From contig JAUWBX010000112.1 in NCBI GenBank assembly GCA_030609625.1, forward strand, positions 1 to 6,702: a stretch of 6,702 nucleotides of DNA, in the 5' to 3' direction. The position numbers and the translations under genes are program-made. Each line of letters starts with the position of its first letter. Position 1 is the first letter of the stretch. The stretch comes from Phycisphaerae bacterium (GTDB lineage Bacteria > Planctomycetota > Phycisphaerae > Sedimentisphaerales > Anaerobacaceae). A model generated the notes under the pieces. That model had not been told where the DNA came from. It was given only the letters and a program-made list of their open reading frames with translations, and made no database searches. Shown here piece by piece: positions 1 to 5,844 of this stretch.

Positions 1-681
1 AACGGCATTGCCTTTGTGCGTAACGAGGTAGAGGACCAGCTCGGCGATTTCTTCCGGCTGCATAAGCTCATCCCTTTTTATATCCGGCCGAACTTTTTGG
101 ACCAGCTCGGTATCCACGCCGCCCGGACATAGCAAATGCACACGGATGTTCGAGCCTTTGAGCTCCTCAGCTAACGATATTGTCATCCCGCGGAGGGCAT
201 GCTTGGAGGACGTATAGGCGCTTTGAAGCGGATAACCTTTGACCCCTACGACTGATGCGATGTTGATAATGTATCCCGCTTGCGATTTTTTTAACAGCCC
301 CAGGGCCTCTCTGCAAAGGATAAATGGTGCACGGACATTTACCTGCATACAGCGTTCCCAGTCTTCGGTTGTGGTCTCTTCTAACTTTGCTGAGTGAGTA
401 ACGCCTGCGTTATTGACAAGTATATCGAGTCGGCTGAATTTCTCATGGGTTACTTTAACGAGGTTCTTGATGGATTCTTCTTCGGTAAGCTCGGTAACGA
501 CAATTTCTGCTCTTCCGCCGGCCTTTGTTACCTGGTCAGCGGTTTCCTGCAATTTTTGAATTGAGCGTGCAGCCAAGACGACCGTTGCGGCCTCTTGTGC
601 CAATGCAATACTAATGGCTCTGCCAATTCCCCTACTGGCCCCTGTTACTATCGCGACTTTTGAAGCTAATTGTTTTGCCAT
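1..681 (-). CDS. Short-chain dehydrogenase/reductase (FabG-like), 3' end cut by window edge
   Basis: The 227 visible residues form a classical NAD(P)-dependent SDR Rossmann enzyme. Seen: the dinucleotide-binding TGASRGIG at residues 13-20, an AARS stretch at 37-40 whose Arg favours NADP(H), NNAG at 90-93, the structural Asn115 (MQVN), and the catalytic Ser143, Tyr156 and Lys160 (YTSSK). PGGVDT follows at 186-191. The tetrad Asn-Ser-Tyr-Lys is intact, so the enzyme should be active. Where many relatives have Asp in the 'D(V/L)' adenine-contact motif, this one reads TELTEE (Glu64), a mild variation. The family is usually about 240-260 residues, so roughly 15-30 C-terminal residues lie outside the window. 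The start at 681 gives the normal short lead before the first beta strand. It begins 5 nt after the stop of the ankyrin gene, with only a weak AAGG next to the ATG, which suggests translational coupling. The substrate cannot be told; 3-oxoacyl-ACP reductase is one possibility. It is probably cytosolic. Confidence 0.92.
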   Translation of the reverse strand, partial: MAKQLASKVAIVTGASRGIGRAISIALAQEAATVVLAARSIQKLQETADQVTKAGGRAEIVVTELTEEESIKNLVKVTHEKFSRLDILVNNAGVTHSAKLEETTTEDWERCMQVNVRAPFILCREALGLLKKSQAGYIINIASVVGVKGYPLQSAYTSSKHALRGMTISLAEELKGSNIRVHLLCPGGVDTELVQKVRPDIKRDELMQPEEIAELVLYLVTHKGNAV

Positions 682-686
682 CCTTG

Positions 687-3389
687 TCAGCGTCGCCGGC
701 CCCGAGTCCTGGGCTGAATCTCCTGTTGCATCTGGCCATCCTGCGGATACCTGCCTCTGCCGCGGATGCGCGGGTCCTGGGTCAGTTGTAGTGCTTGCCT
801 TTCTTCTTCCATTTTTCTGATAAAGGCCTCGAACCGCGTTTGCCTGTACAGCAGCAATCCGTCAATTGCTGCCGTTGTTTTTTTCGCTTCTTCTTTAACA
901 GCAACATTTCGTATGGAACTAATCTCTACCCAAATTTGCTCGTGTACAGCCTCAGCCAAATCTCCTTTGTTATCAATGTTTGTCTGGAGCCACTGACGTA
1001 TCTCGTTTTGAGTTTCTATGTCAGCCTGCTCAGTTGGTCCCCTTGCGTTTTGGTACCTGCTCGTTCCGGGCATAACGTCGCCGCGACCATAAAGCGACTC
1101 TGCTGTATCTCCTCCGTATTGCTGTCCTCTCTGTGGGTATCGGCCTCTCCCTCCCGTGCTTCTGCCGGAGGTTCGGGCTCGGCCGCGGCCACGGGCGGGC
1201 TGCGTTTGTCTCAACTCTCTTTTCTGCGCCAGGAGCTCTTTGCTGACCTTTTTGAGCCGCTCCTGTCTTCCGGACAACGTACTGTCAATCGTCTCTGTTG
1301 TCTTTTTCGCTTTTTCTTCAACAGCGACCTTTCGTATTAAACCAACCTCATCCTCGAATTGCTTTTGTACAGTTCTTATCAATAATGTTCTGTTGTCATA
1401 TCTTTTCTGCTGCCACTGACGCATCTCATTTTGGCTTTTGCCGGCTATCTCCTCCAATGCTTTCTCCAGGCCTAACGTCTTGACCCTGGCTTTAATCCCG
1501 TTCGGGTCGGCAAGGATATCTATCTGAACAGGCGATTGACTAACGGTTCTGGTACCCCTGATGGCTCCGGTTCCGCGCCGAATTGTGCCTTGCTCCTCAT
1601 AACCCGGATATGAATTGCCCTCTTCATAATACCTGTCTCCCATCAAGTCTTGGGGGCTCGGCTCTTTGGCGCCGTGCTTGAGCAGCAAATCAACGATTTC
1701 CGTATTCCTTCTCTTGTTCGCTAACGACAGGGCGTTATCGCCCCGACTGCCCATAATGTTGACATCGGCCCCCTTTGCGATTAGCAGCTCCACAGCATCC
1801 TTTTGGCCGATATATATCGCAGCCATCAGAGGCGTCTGCCCACGATTGTTCTTTGCATTGACATCGGCGCCTTTGGCAATAAGAAGTTCAATGACCTCCT
1901 GCTTGCGGTTCTGAACCGCCGTGTGCAGCGGTGTCCAGTTCATCCTGTTTTTTTCATTTACATCAGCGCCCTTTGAAAGGAGTAACTTCACCTGGTCAAC
2001 ATCACCATCACGCGCAGCATCGTGCAGTGTTTTGGCTGGTTTCTGCCGCCCTGGCCTTGGTCGAGCCGGCACATACTCTTCCTCTTTCTCGTCATCGATT
2101 AGATATGGCTGGGCTGACGATCTTGCAAAAGTAGTGGCTCTGCGTTGAGGGCTTTCTGTCCGAGCGAAGGGCCTTTCCCTACCTGACGGCCTTTCAGCCA
2201 TTTGTGTTCGTTCAAGAGGCCAGAAGACCTGATCGCCGCCCTGTTCTCCGCTGCCCCATTTGCTGTGCAGGCCCCCGTCATCATCGAAGTCCGCTCCGAA
2301 ACTGTAGAGTGTAAAGCTATCTCTTGTTCGCTTATAGACAAGAGGATTATTACTGAATGGGTCTATCGGCAATTCCTTAATATAGCCGGCTGAAACAAGC
2401 TGTGGAAGCGCACCAGGATATCCGCTGCTGTCAGCATTGTATCGCAGGAGCGCAAGCGTTGTTATTAAGGCCTGTTCATCTGCCCTGGTGCGATGTTCAA
2501 TCTCTATTACACTGGGAATTCCGGACCCGGCCGTTTCTATCAAGGGATTATCCTCGGTTATAGATTGTGTTTTTTCATTGTGTAACTGCCAGGTATTTTT
2601 TGCCGCTATCGTGTCGTAATATTCGAGTGTGCTGTTTAAATACGGCTTAAAGAAGCGGTATTTTGGGTCTGTTTCTACTTGTTCCTGCAGAGAAAGTTTT
2701 TCGCTGCGAATATCAAACGGCTCATTGTAATCTGTCACGTGCTGCTTTAATCTGTCCTCCAGACTTTTCATCAAACTGGCGTCAACCATTTTTTTATCGA
2801 GGATGTTAAACGCAGTCCTTATAGGCAAGGTCTTTATAGCAATCCCCACTAATTTCTCTACTAAAAATTTCGGCCCATCTGCAATGTGTGCCCCAAATGT
2901 ATACAGGGTAACTATATCGTTAAGAGCATTCGTGATATTGCCATCTTCGGCCTGTAGCTTTGCCCGAGCCTGTAAGGCGAGAGCTAATTGCCTTCTGGTG
3001 TATAATTGGGGCATTTCAACCTTCTGTAGTGTCTGGCCGGTATGTTTGAACCAGCAATATGGTTTCTGACTGCCAAGCTGCAGTTGCTCAAACGCCCTGT
3101 TATTGTCCTGCACCCATTTTCTTAACAACGCTTGTTCTTGCCCAGGCAGTTCTTTTGGCCAGCTCCTTGTTGGTACCTTTAAGCCCTCGGGCTGTTTGAC
3201 GAATAATTCTATTGCCTTTTGGTAGTAAGGTGCCGCATTGTCGCTTTCAGGCCGCCCGGCCATTCCGATTTTATTTAGCTCAGCGACATAATTAGTTTGT
3301 GTGGTGTCGGATTCCTCAGCCAAGGCTGGCACAAGGCTGAAAGATGCGAGGGAAAATATAACTGATATTGAAATGATAAGACGTTTCAT
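687..3389 (-). CDS. Exported mosaic protein: signal peptide, T2SS-G-like segment, four ankyrin repeats, duplicated RG-tailed helical module
   Basis: This 900-residue protein starts at 3389, where GGAGGA lies 6 nt upstream and a Lys/Arg-hydrophobic signal peptide begins (MKRLIISISVIFSLASF, likely cleaved after ALA at 22-24). The reading frame is open 19 codons further, but that part is spacer repeat and would bury the signal. Residues 40-300 are helical and TPR-like (DNAAPYYQKAIEL, LALALQARAKLQAEDG). Residues 302-393 resemble the C-terminal part of type II secretion G/pseudopilin proteins: YPGALPQL, LPIDPF, LYSFGADFDDDGG. A Pro/Arg-rich linker follows (394-452). Four ankyrin repeats span 454-575, the first three ending in GADVN. 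Residues 653-730 and 794-871 are two diverged copies of one helical module, each followed by an RG-rich tail sharing GRGRYPQ. The molecular function is unknown. An envelope or periplasmic scaffold with protein-binding ankyrins is an inference. No transmembrane segment is obvious after the signal peptide. It precedes the SDR gene by 5 nt. Confidence 0.9.
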   Translation of the reverse strand: MKRLIISISVIFSLASFSLVPALAEESDTTQTNYVAELNKIGMAGRPESDNAAPYYQKAIELFVKQPEGLKVPTRSWPKELPGQEQALLRKWVQDNNRAFEQLQLGSQKPYCWFKHTGQTLQKVEMPQLYTRRQLALALQARAKLQAEDGNITNALNDIVTLYTFGAHIADGPKFLVEKLVGIAIKTLPIRTAFNILDKKMVDASLMKSLEDRLKQHVTDYNEPFDIRSEKLSLQEQVETDPKYRFFKPYLNSTLEYYDTIAAKNTWQLHNEKTQSITEDNPLIETAGSGIPSVIEIEHRTRADEQALITTLALLRYNADSSGYPGALPQLVSAGYIKELPIDPFSNNPLVYKRTRDSFTLYSFGADFDDDGGLHSKWGSGEQGGDQVFWPLERTQMAERPSGRERPFARTESPQRRATTFARSSAQPYLIDDEKEEEYVPARPRPGRQKPAKTLHDAARDGDVDQVKLLLSKGADVNEKNRMNWTPLHTAVQNRKQEVIELLIAKGADVNAKNNRGQTPLMAAIYIGQKDAVELLIAKGADVNIMGSRGDNALSLANKRRNTEIVDLLLKHGAKEPSPQDLMGDRYYEEGNSYPGYEEQGTIRRGTGAIRGTRTVSQSPVQIDILADPNGIKARVKTLGLEKALEEIAGKSQNEMRQWQQKRYDNRTLLIRTVQKQFEDEVGLIRKVAVEEKAKKTTETIDSTLSGRQERLKKVSKELLAQKRELRQTQPARGRGRARTSGRSTGGRGRYPQRGQQYGGDTAESLYGRGDVMPGTSRYQNARGPTEQADIETQNEIRQWLQTNIDNKGDLAEAVHEQIWVEISSIRNVAVKEEAKKTTAAIDGLLLYRQTRFEAFIRKMEEERQALQLTQDPRIRGRGRYPQDGQMQQEIQPRTRGRRR
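777..1010 (-). repeat. Module copy B of an internal protein duplication
   Basis: Protein residues 794-871 align without gaps to residues 653-730 (DNA 1200-1433) at a constant offset of 141 residues. By hand count 33 of 78 positions are identical, including QNE(I/M)RQW, VAV.E.AKKTT, ID and RQ.R. Both copies run into RG-rich sequence containing GRGRYPQ (747-753 and 877-883). The module is predicted to be alpha-helical and charged. I do not recognise it as a named domain. Confidence 0.85.
1200..1433 (-). repeat. Module copy A of an internal protein duplication
   Basis: This is the first copy of the 78-residue helical module (protein residues 653-730), partner of the copy at DNA 777-1010. It is followed by a longer, more RG-rich tail (ARGRGRARTSG, then GGRGRYPQRG) than copy B. 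The divergence between copies points to an old duplication. Confidence 0.85.
1665..2030 (-). other. Ankyrin repeat block within the exported mosaic protein
   Basis: Four consecutive repeats lie at protein residues 454-481, 484-514, 516-547 and 548-575. The signature elements are visible: TLHDAA, TPLHTAV, TPLMAAI and NALSLA at the first helix, and (E/D)LLIAKGADVN or a close variant at the end of the second. The second and third repeats are nearly canonical; the fourth is degenerate and caps the array (LLLKHGAK). Ankyrin repeats generally bind other proteins. Their location behind a signal peptide implies a partner outside the cytoplasm, if the export prediction is right. Confidence 0.92.
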
Positions 3390-3395
3390 AATATA

Positions 3396-3401
3396 TCCTC
3401 C
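3396..3401 (-). promoter_or_regulatory. Ribosome binding site of the mosaic protein gene (GGAGGA)
   Basis: The minus strand reads GGAGGA followed by 6 nt and ATG. It fixes the start at 3389 rather than the upstream in-frame ATG at 3446, which has no comparable site and would precede the signal peptide with 19 residues translated from repeat DNA. Confidence 0.8.
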
Positions 3402-3411
3402 GAAATAAGCA

Positions 3412-3538
3412 CGAAATACGAAATTCGAAGCACGAAACAATGTCAAATGACCGAAATTCTAATTACCAAAACAAGAGGTTTTGAAAATTTGAGCATTTGA
3501 ATTTTAAATTTGTTTCGTATTTCGGATTTCGATATTCG
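3412..3538. repeat. Imperfect inverted repeat in the leader of the mosaic protein gene
   Basis: Left arm 3412-3438 and right arm 3512-3538 are 27-nt inverted copies matching at 21 positions, built from TTTCG/CGAAA units (CGAAATACGAAATTCG against ATTTCG.TATTTCG). The inner flanks (TCAAATGACC against GAGCATTTGAA) also pair loosely. The arms would form a long AT-rich hairpin between the predicted promoter and the ribosome binding site. I recall similar CGAAAT-rich dispersed repeats from Planctomycetota metagenomes, but could not check this. Confidence 0.6.
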
Positions 3539-3555
3539 GATTTAACAAAATTGTA

Positions 3556-3569
3556 GGCAGGATCCTGCC
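3556..3569. promoter_or_regulatory. 14-bp perfect palindrome, possible operator or leader hairpin
   Basis: GGCAGGATCCTGCC reads identically on both strands. It sits just downstream of the candidate promoter of the mosaic protein gene (expected start of transcription near 3586). That position suits a repressor operator or a small RNA structure. It has no loop, so a dimeric protein site is the simpler reading. No regulator is identified. Confidence 0.35.
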
Positions 3570-3592
3570 CGGCCATTCTGTACTATACTCTA

Positions 3593-3621
3593 ATTATACA
3601 CCAATTTACCCGTTTTTTAAT
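3593..3621 (-). promoter_or_regulatory. Candidate sigma70-type promoter for the mosaic protein gene
   Basis: The minus strand has a perfect -10 hexamer TATAAT (3598-3593), a 17-bp spacer, and a weak -35 ATTAAA (3621-3616; 3 of 6 consensus bases). Transcription would start near 3586, giving a leader of about 197 nt that contains the palindrome at 3556-3569 and the inverted repeat at 3412-3538. Chance matches are common in AT-rich spacer DNA. Confidence 0.4.
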
Positions 3622-3624
3622 ATT

Positions 3625-3653
3625 AAAATTGCGGAAATTCAGTTTTTTTCCGC
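3625..3653 (-). terminator. Likely intrinsic terminator of parB
   Basis: Reading the minus strand about 30 nt past the parB stop, GCGGAAA (3653-3647) pairs with TTTCCGC (3637-3631) across a 9-nt loop, giving a 7-bp stem. It is followed by AATTTT and further AT-rich DNA. The T tract is short, so efficiency may be moderate. It would separate parB from the mosaic protein gene. Confidence 0.5.
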
Positions 3654-3664
3654 TCCGTCATTAA

Positions 3665-3696
3665 CTAATCAGCTAATTCACTAATTAACTAATTCA
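3665..3696. repeat. Four tandem 8-bp repeats overlapping the parB 3' end
   Basis: The units are CTAATCAG, CTAATTCA, CTAATTAA and CTAATTCA. The last two encode the end of parB, supplying its TAG stop and the final Glu-Leu-Val-Asn codons. Similar units occur in inverted orientation just upstream of parB at 4654-4669 (minus strand CTAATCAA, CTAATTTT). Confidence 0.65.
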
Positions 3697-4637
3697 CTTT
3701 CTCCACAGGCCAGGTCGATTCTTTCTGTGATGTTGTCGAATTCGTCCAGAGAGTAGAATTCGATAATTATCCTGCCTCTTTGCCCGTTTTTTCGGGTCTC
3801 AATGTTTACCTTTGTGGCGAGCTGGCTGCTGAGTTTTCTTTCCAGGTCCAGGATGTGGGGCGGCTTCGAGCGAACTGTCGTCTTGGCCTGACTGGTGCCG
3901 GTAAGATACCTTCGTACCAGTCTTTCAACTTCACGAACACTTAGCCGACCTACTAATGCTCGATTGGCTAACTTGCGGCGTAGCTCATCGGTCGGCAGCG
4001 CAAGTATCGCACGGGCGTGGCCCATAGTAAGCTGACCATCAGCTAACATTTGCTTGATTTCCTGCGGTAAGTCCAGTAGCCGCAAGTAGTTAGCAACGAC
4101 AGAGCGGTCTTCGCCAAGTCGTTCAGCCCCCTGCGACTGAGTCAGAGAGAAGGTGCTTAGATAATCCTGATAGGCCTTTGCGCGCTCTATGGGATTGAGA
4201 TCTACTCGTTGTATGTTCTCAACCAATGACCATTCGAGTAATTGCTTATCGCTTGCGGGGCGAACCAGGGCGGGTATGGTTGTCATGGATGCTAATTGAG
4301 CAGCTCGGAATCGGCGCTCCCCGGCAATTAGCTGAAATCGCGACCCGGAAGGGCGGACAATAATCGGCTGGATAACACCGTTGGCCCTGATAGACTCAGC
4401 TAAATCTGCTAATTCCTGTTCATCCCACACATTTCGTGGCTGATAAGGATTCGGCGATATAGCATCAATGCTGAGTTCCTGCAAGGAATCGCGTAACTCT
4501 TTGTCTGGCGGGAAGTTAGATTCTTCAGGCGGGGCAGATAATAGCTCTTTCGCTTCGGTAGGTATGGATATTATCGGACTCAATAATGACTGAAGCCCTC
4601 TGCCGAGACGTTTTGGTTTTTCTTTTTTTGGGGTCAT
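3681..4637 (-). CDS. parB: Chromosome partitioning protein ParB (CTP-dependent DNA clamp)
   Basis: This is a complete 318-residue ParB/Spo0J protein. In order: the basic RLGRG motif (residues 10-14), typical of the N-terminal peptide that stimulates ParA ATPase; box I ISPNPYQPR (60-68); GVIQPIIVRP; the CTP-binding LIAGERRFRAAQ with GERRFR at 106-111; ENIQR (140-144) with VDLNPIERA; a helix-turn-helix from LTQSQGAERLG (165-175), which recognises parS; LTMGHARAIL (203-212); and a C-terminal dimerisation region (about 260-318, ILDLERKL and GRIIIEFYS). Family knowledge: ParB loads at parS, binds CTP, slides as a clamp, recruits condensin and is moved by ParA. Both likely parS sites lie upstream, at 5054 and 5547. 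No parA is adjacent, which is unusual. The start at 4637 is preferred over the ATG at 4643 because AAGGAG lies 7 nt before the former and only 1 nt before the latter. Confidence 0.97.
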   Translation of the reverse strand: MTPKKEKPKRLGRGLQSLLSPIISIPTEAKELLSAPPEESNFPPDKELRDSLQELSIDAISPNPYQPRNVWDEQELADLAESIRANGVIQPIIVRPSGSRFQLIAGERRFRAAQLASMTTIPALVRPASDKQLLEWSLVENIQRVDLNPIERAKAYQDYLSTFSLTQSQGAERLGEDRSVVANYLRLLDLPQEIKQMLADGQLTMGHARAILALPTDELRRKLANRALVGRLSVREVERLVRRYLTGTSQAKTTVRSKPPHILDLERKLSSQLATKVNIETRKNGQRGRIIIEFYSLDEFDNITERIDLACGESELVN

Positions 4638-4644
4638 ATACATG

Positions 4645-4650
4645 CTCCTT
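4645..4650 (-). promoter_or_regulatory. Ribosome binding site of parB (AAGGAG)
   Basis: The minus strand reads AAGGAG, then seven bases (CATGTAT), then ATG at 4637. The in-frame ATG at 4643 is only 1 nt from this site and is too close to be used well. The annotated start is therefore moved two codons inward. Confidence 0.75.
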
Positions 4651-4808
4651 CACAAAATTAGTTGATTAGTCAATTGTTTAATAATTTATTAGAAAAGTGC
4701 CTAAAGTGTCTAAAGTGAGCTAAAGTTGCCCAGTTGTAGAAGCTTGTTTGTCGGTGTCGAAGCTGGTATCGGACTGGAAGCTCGACGTTGGATGCTCGAA
4801 GAAAAGCG

Positions 4809-4852
4809 ACCCAGCAACGCTGGGTTCCGATTGAAACCCGCCGTTGGCGGGT
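4809..4852. repeat. Two adjacent perfect 7-bp hairpins
   Basis: ACCCAGC-AAC-GCTGGGT (4809-4825) and ACCCGCC-GTT-GGCGGGT (4836-4852) are perfect stems with 3-nt loops, separated by 10 nt. The two loops, AAC and GTT, are complementary to each other. Neither hairpin is followed by a T tract, so they are not ordinary intrinsic terminators. Confidence 0.7.
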
Positions 4853-4883
4853 CAAGCTTCTATGACGAGCATCGATACGAGTC

Positions 4884-4895
4884 CCGGCGCGCCGG
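4884..4895. repeat. 12-bp GC-only palindrome
   Basis: CCGGCGCGCCGG is a perfect self-complementary 12-mer made only of G and C. It lies near the right end of the compound element, inside an otherwise AT-rich region. Its function is unknown. Confidence 0.4.
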
Positions 4896-5053
4896 CAACA
4901 ACCTTACTTAAACGATGGCCATGAACATTTTAGGCACTTTAGGTACTTTACACTATTCCAAGAGAATCAAGATTATTGACCCCAATAGTATTTCGGGTTT
5001 TTTACTAAAAATCCTGTAGTTTTGCCAGGTAAAAAAGTATTTTTTGTAAAAAA

Positions 5054-5069
5054 TGTTTCACGTGAAACA
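5054..5069. promoter_or_regulatory. parS site 1, perfect palindrome
   Basis: TGTTTCACGTGAAACA is a perfect 16-bp palindrome and an exact match to the widely conserved bacterial chromosomal parS (TGTTNCACGTGAAACA). It is where ParB nucleates. It lies about 420 bp upstream of parB, in AT-rich DNA. Confidence 0.95.
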
Positions 5070-5126
5070 ATAGTGAAGAATGAATGATAAGCAAGAGATA
5101 ATTGTTTTCGTGAAGATCAAATTTGC

Positions 5127-5336
5127 TGTATGTGTTTAGCCGCTGTTGATTTCTTGGTGGCACGTCCATCCCTGGCCACCGGCGGGCGAGCTTGGCCGTG
5201 TTTTCACTCCACAGGACGCTTTACGGCGGGGCTCCGAAGCCCGTGCCACGTCAGTCCGCAGTCCCGAAAGGGACGCCTTGCGGCGGACACCTAACGGTGG
5301 AAACTTCTGATTCAGTTGTCTGGCTAAACACATACA
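5127..5336. repeat. GC-rich element bounded by perfect 15-bp inverted repeats
   Basis: TGTATGTGTTTAGCC (5127-5141) and GGCTAAACACATACA (5322-5336) are perfect inverted copies enclosing 180 bp that is much richer in GC than its surroundings. Internal pairings include GGTGGC/GCCACC (5156-5161 with 5175-5180), the alternative GTGGCACG/CGTGCCAC (5157-5164 with 5242-5249), and GTCCC-GAAA-GGGAC, a GNRA-type tetraloop hairpin, lying inside a GTCCGC...GCGGAC stem. It could be a mobile MITE-like cassette or a structured RNA. It matches no RNA family that I recognise. Open frames inside it look like by-products of the GC-rich sequence. Confidence 0.6.
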
Positions 5337-5389
5337 ATTTGCTTGCTAATCTGTCGCTGCCCAAACGATTATAGTAGTCGCCGTCAATA

Positions 5390-5485
5390 ACTAAGTGAGA
5401 GCCTAAGATTAGATGGTGTGGGGCAAGAAAGTAAGAAACGTTAAAGAGCTTGTTGATTAAATGTTTTTGGCTCTCATCCGTTAGT
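5390..5485. repeat. Small imperfect inverted repeat between the parS sites
   Basis: ACTAAGTGAGAGCC (5390-5403) pairs with GGCTCTCATCCGTTAGT (5469-5485), apart from a 3-nt bulge and one mismatch. The two arms would close a stem over about 65 nt. It resembles the other spacer elements in scale but shares no obvious sequence with them. Confidence 0.4.
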
Positions 5486-5546
5486 TTTCTATGGGTAGAT
5501 TTGCAATGGGGTTTGATGACTCAGGTTGTTCAAGTTCAAGAAGGAA

Positions 5547-5562
5547 TGTTTCACGTGGAACA
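5547..5562. promoter_or_regulatory. parS site 2
   Basis: TGTTTCACGTGGAACA differs from the perfect palindrome at one base. Its reverse complement, TGTTCCACGTGAAACA, fits the degenerate consensus TGTTNCACGTGAAACA exactly. It lies 493 bp from site 1. Paired sites beside parB are common near chromosomal origins. Confidence 0.9.
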
Positions 5563-5686
5563 TTAGCAAAGAAAAAGTGTAAGCGAAAAGTATAAGGCTG
5601 AAAAAGGGAAAATTGTAGTAGAAATCTGAGGCAAATAAGAGAGAAAAAGAAAAGAAATTTAGAAGTAATACAATCTGGAATAAAGT

Positions 5687-5716
5687 TTGTTGTAATTATA
5701 CCAAAATTTATATAGT
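5687..5716 (+). promoter_or_regulatory. Weak candidate promoter for a plus-strand small transcript
   Basis: TTGTTG (5687-5692), an 18-bp spacer and TATAGT (5711-5716) could start transcription near 5723. The transcript would run about 148 nt to the intrinsic terminator at 5845-5870. Support is modest because the region is AT-rich and the -35 matches only 3 of 6 consensus bases. Confidence 0.25.
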
Positions 5717-5844
5717 GTTAAATTATTAGGCGATTAGATGCTTGGTTTTTTGAGGCTTTAAGGATGAATTCCCAGGGCGAGCGTGGGAACCAGGCGCGAC
5801 AATATAAGTTGCAGCCTATTCTCCAACGCTAAGCGAGTAGATTC

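Larger units (their letters stand above)
4694..4940. repeat. Compound inverted-repeat element with nested hairpins
   Basis: The outer arms AAAGTGCCTAAA (4694-4705) and TTTAGGCACTTT (4929-4940) are perfect 12-nt inverted copies. On both sides the TTTAG.CACTTT unit is partly reiterated (three CTAAAGT units at 4701-4726). Nested inside are a second perfect 10-nt pair (TAGAAGCTTG 4737-4746, CAAGCTTCTA 4853-4862), an 8-nt pair (GATGCTCG 4791-4798, CGAGCATC 4866-4873), two tight hairpins (4809-4852) and a 12-bp GC palindrome (4884-4895). The architecture suggests a dispersed non-coding element or a structured transcript. No transposase is present. Confidence 0.6.

Noticed and set aside
795..1340. 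181-codon plus-strand open frame
   Set aside because: It lies antisense to the duplicated module of the mosaic protein, is Ser/Phe/Leu-rich as expected for the complement of a Lys/Glu/Arg-rich gene, and has no ribosome binding site.
3387..3446. Upstream in-frame ATG (3446) for the mosaic protein
   Set aside because: The 19 extra residues come from the inverted-repeat DNA, would precede the signal peptide, and lack a ribosome binding site.
4670..4911. Open frames on both strands across the compound repeat element
   Set aside because: They are made of hairpin arms and have no ribosome binding site.
4920..5020. ACCC...GGGT followed by six T near 4978-5006 as a plus-strand terminator
   Set aside because: The stem is only about 4 bp with an 11-nt or longer loop, too weak to call.
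5136..5374. Overlapping open frames on both strands in the GC-rich cassette (60-65 codons)
   Set aside because: Both follow from the low stop-codon density of GC-rich DNA inside the inverted repeats. They lack ribosome binding sites and recognisable motifs.
5491..5595. 34-codon plus-strand frame running through parS site 2
   Set aside because: There is no ribosome binding site before the ATG, and the frame's composition follows from parS and the purine tract.
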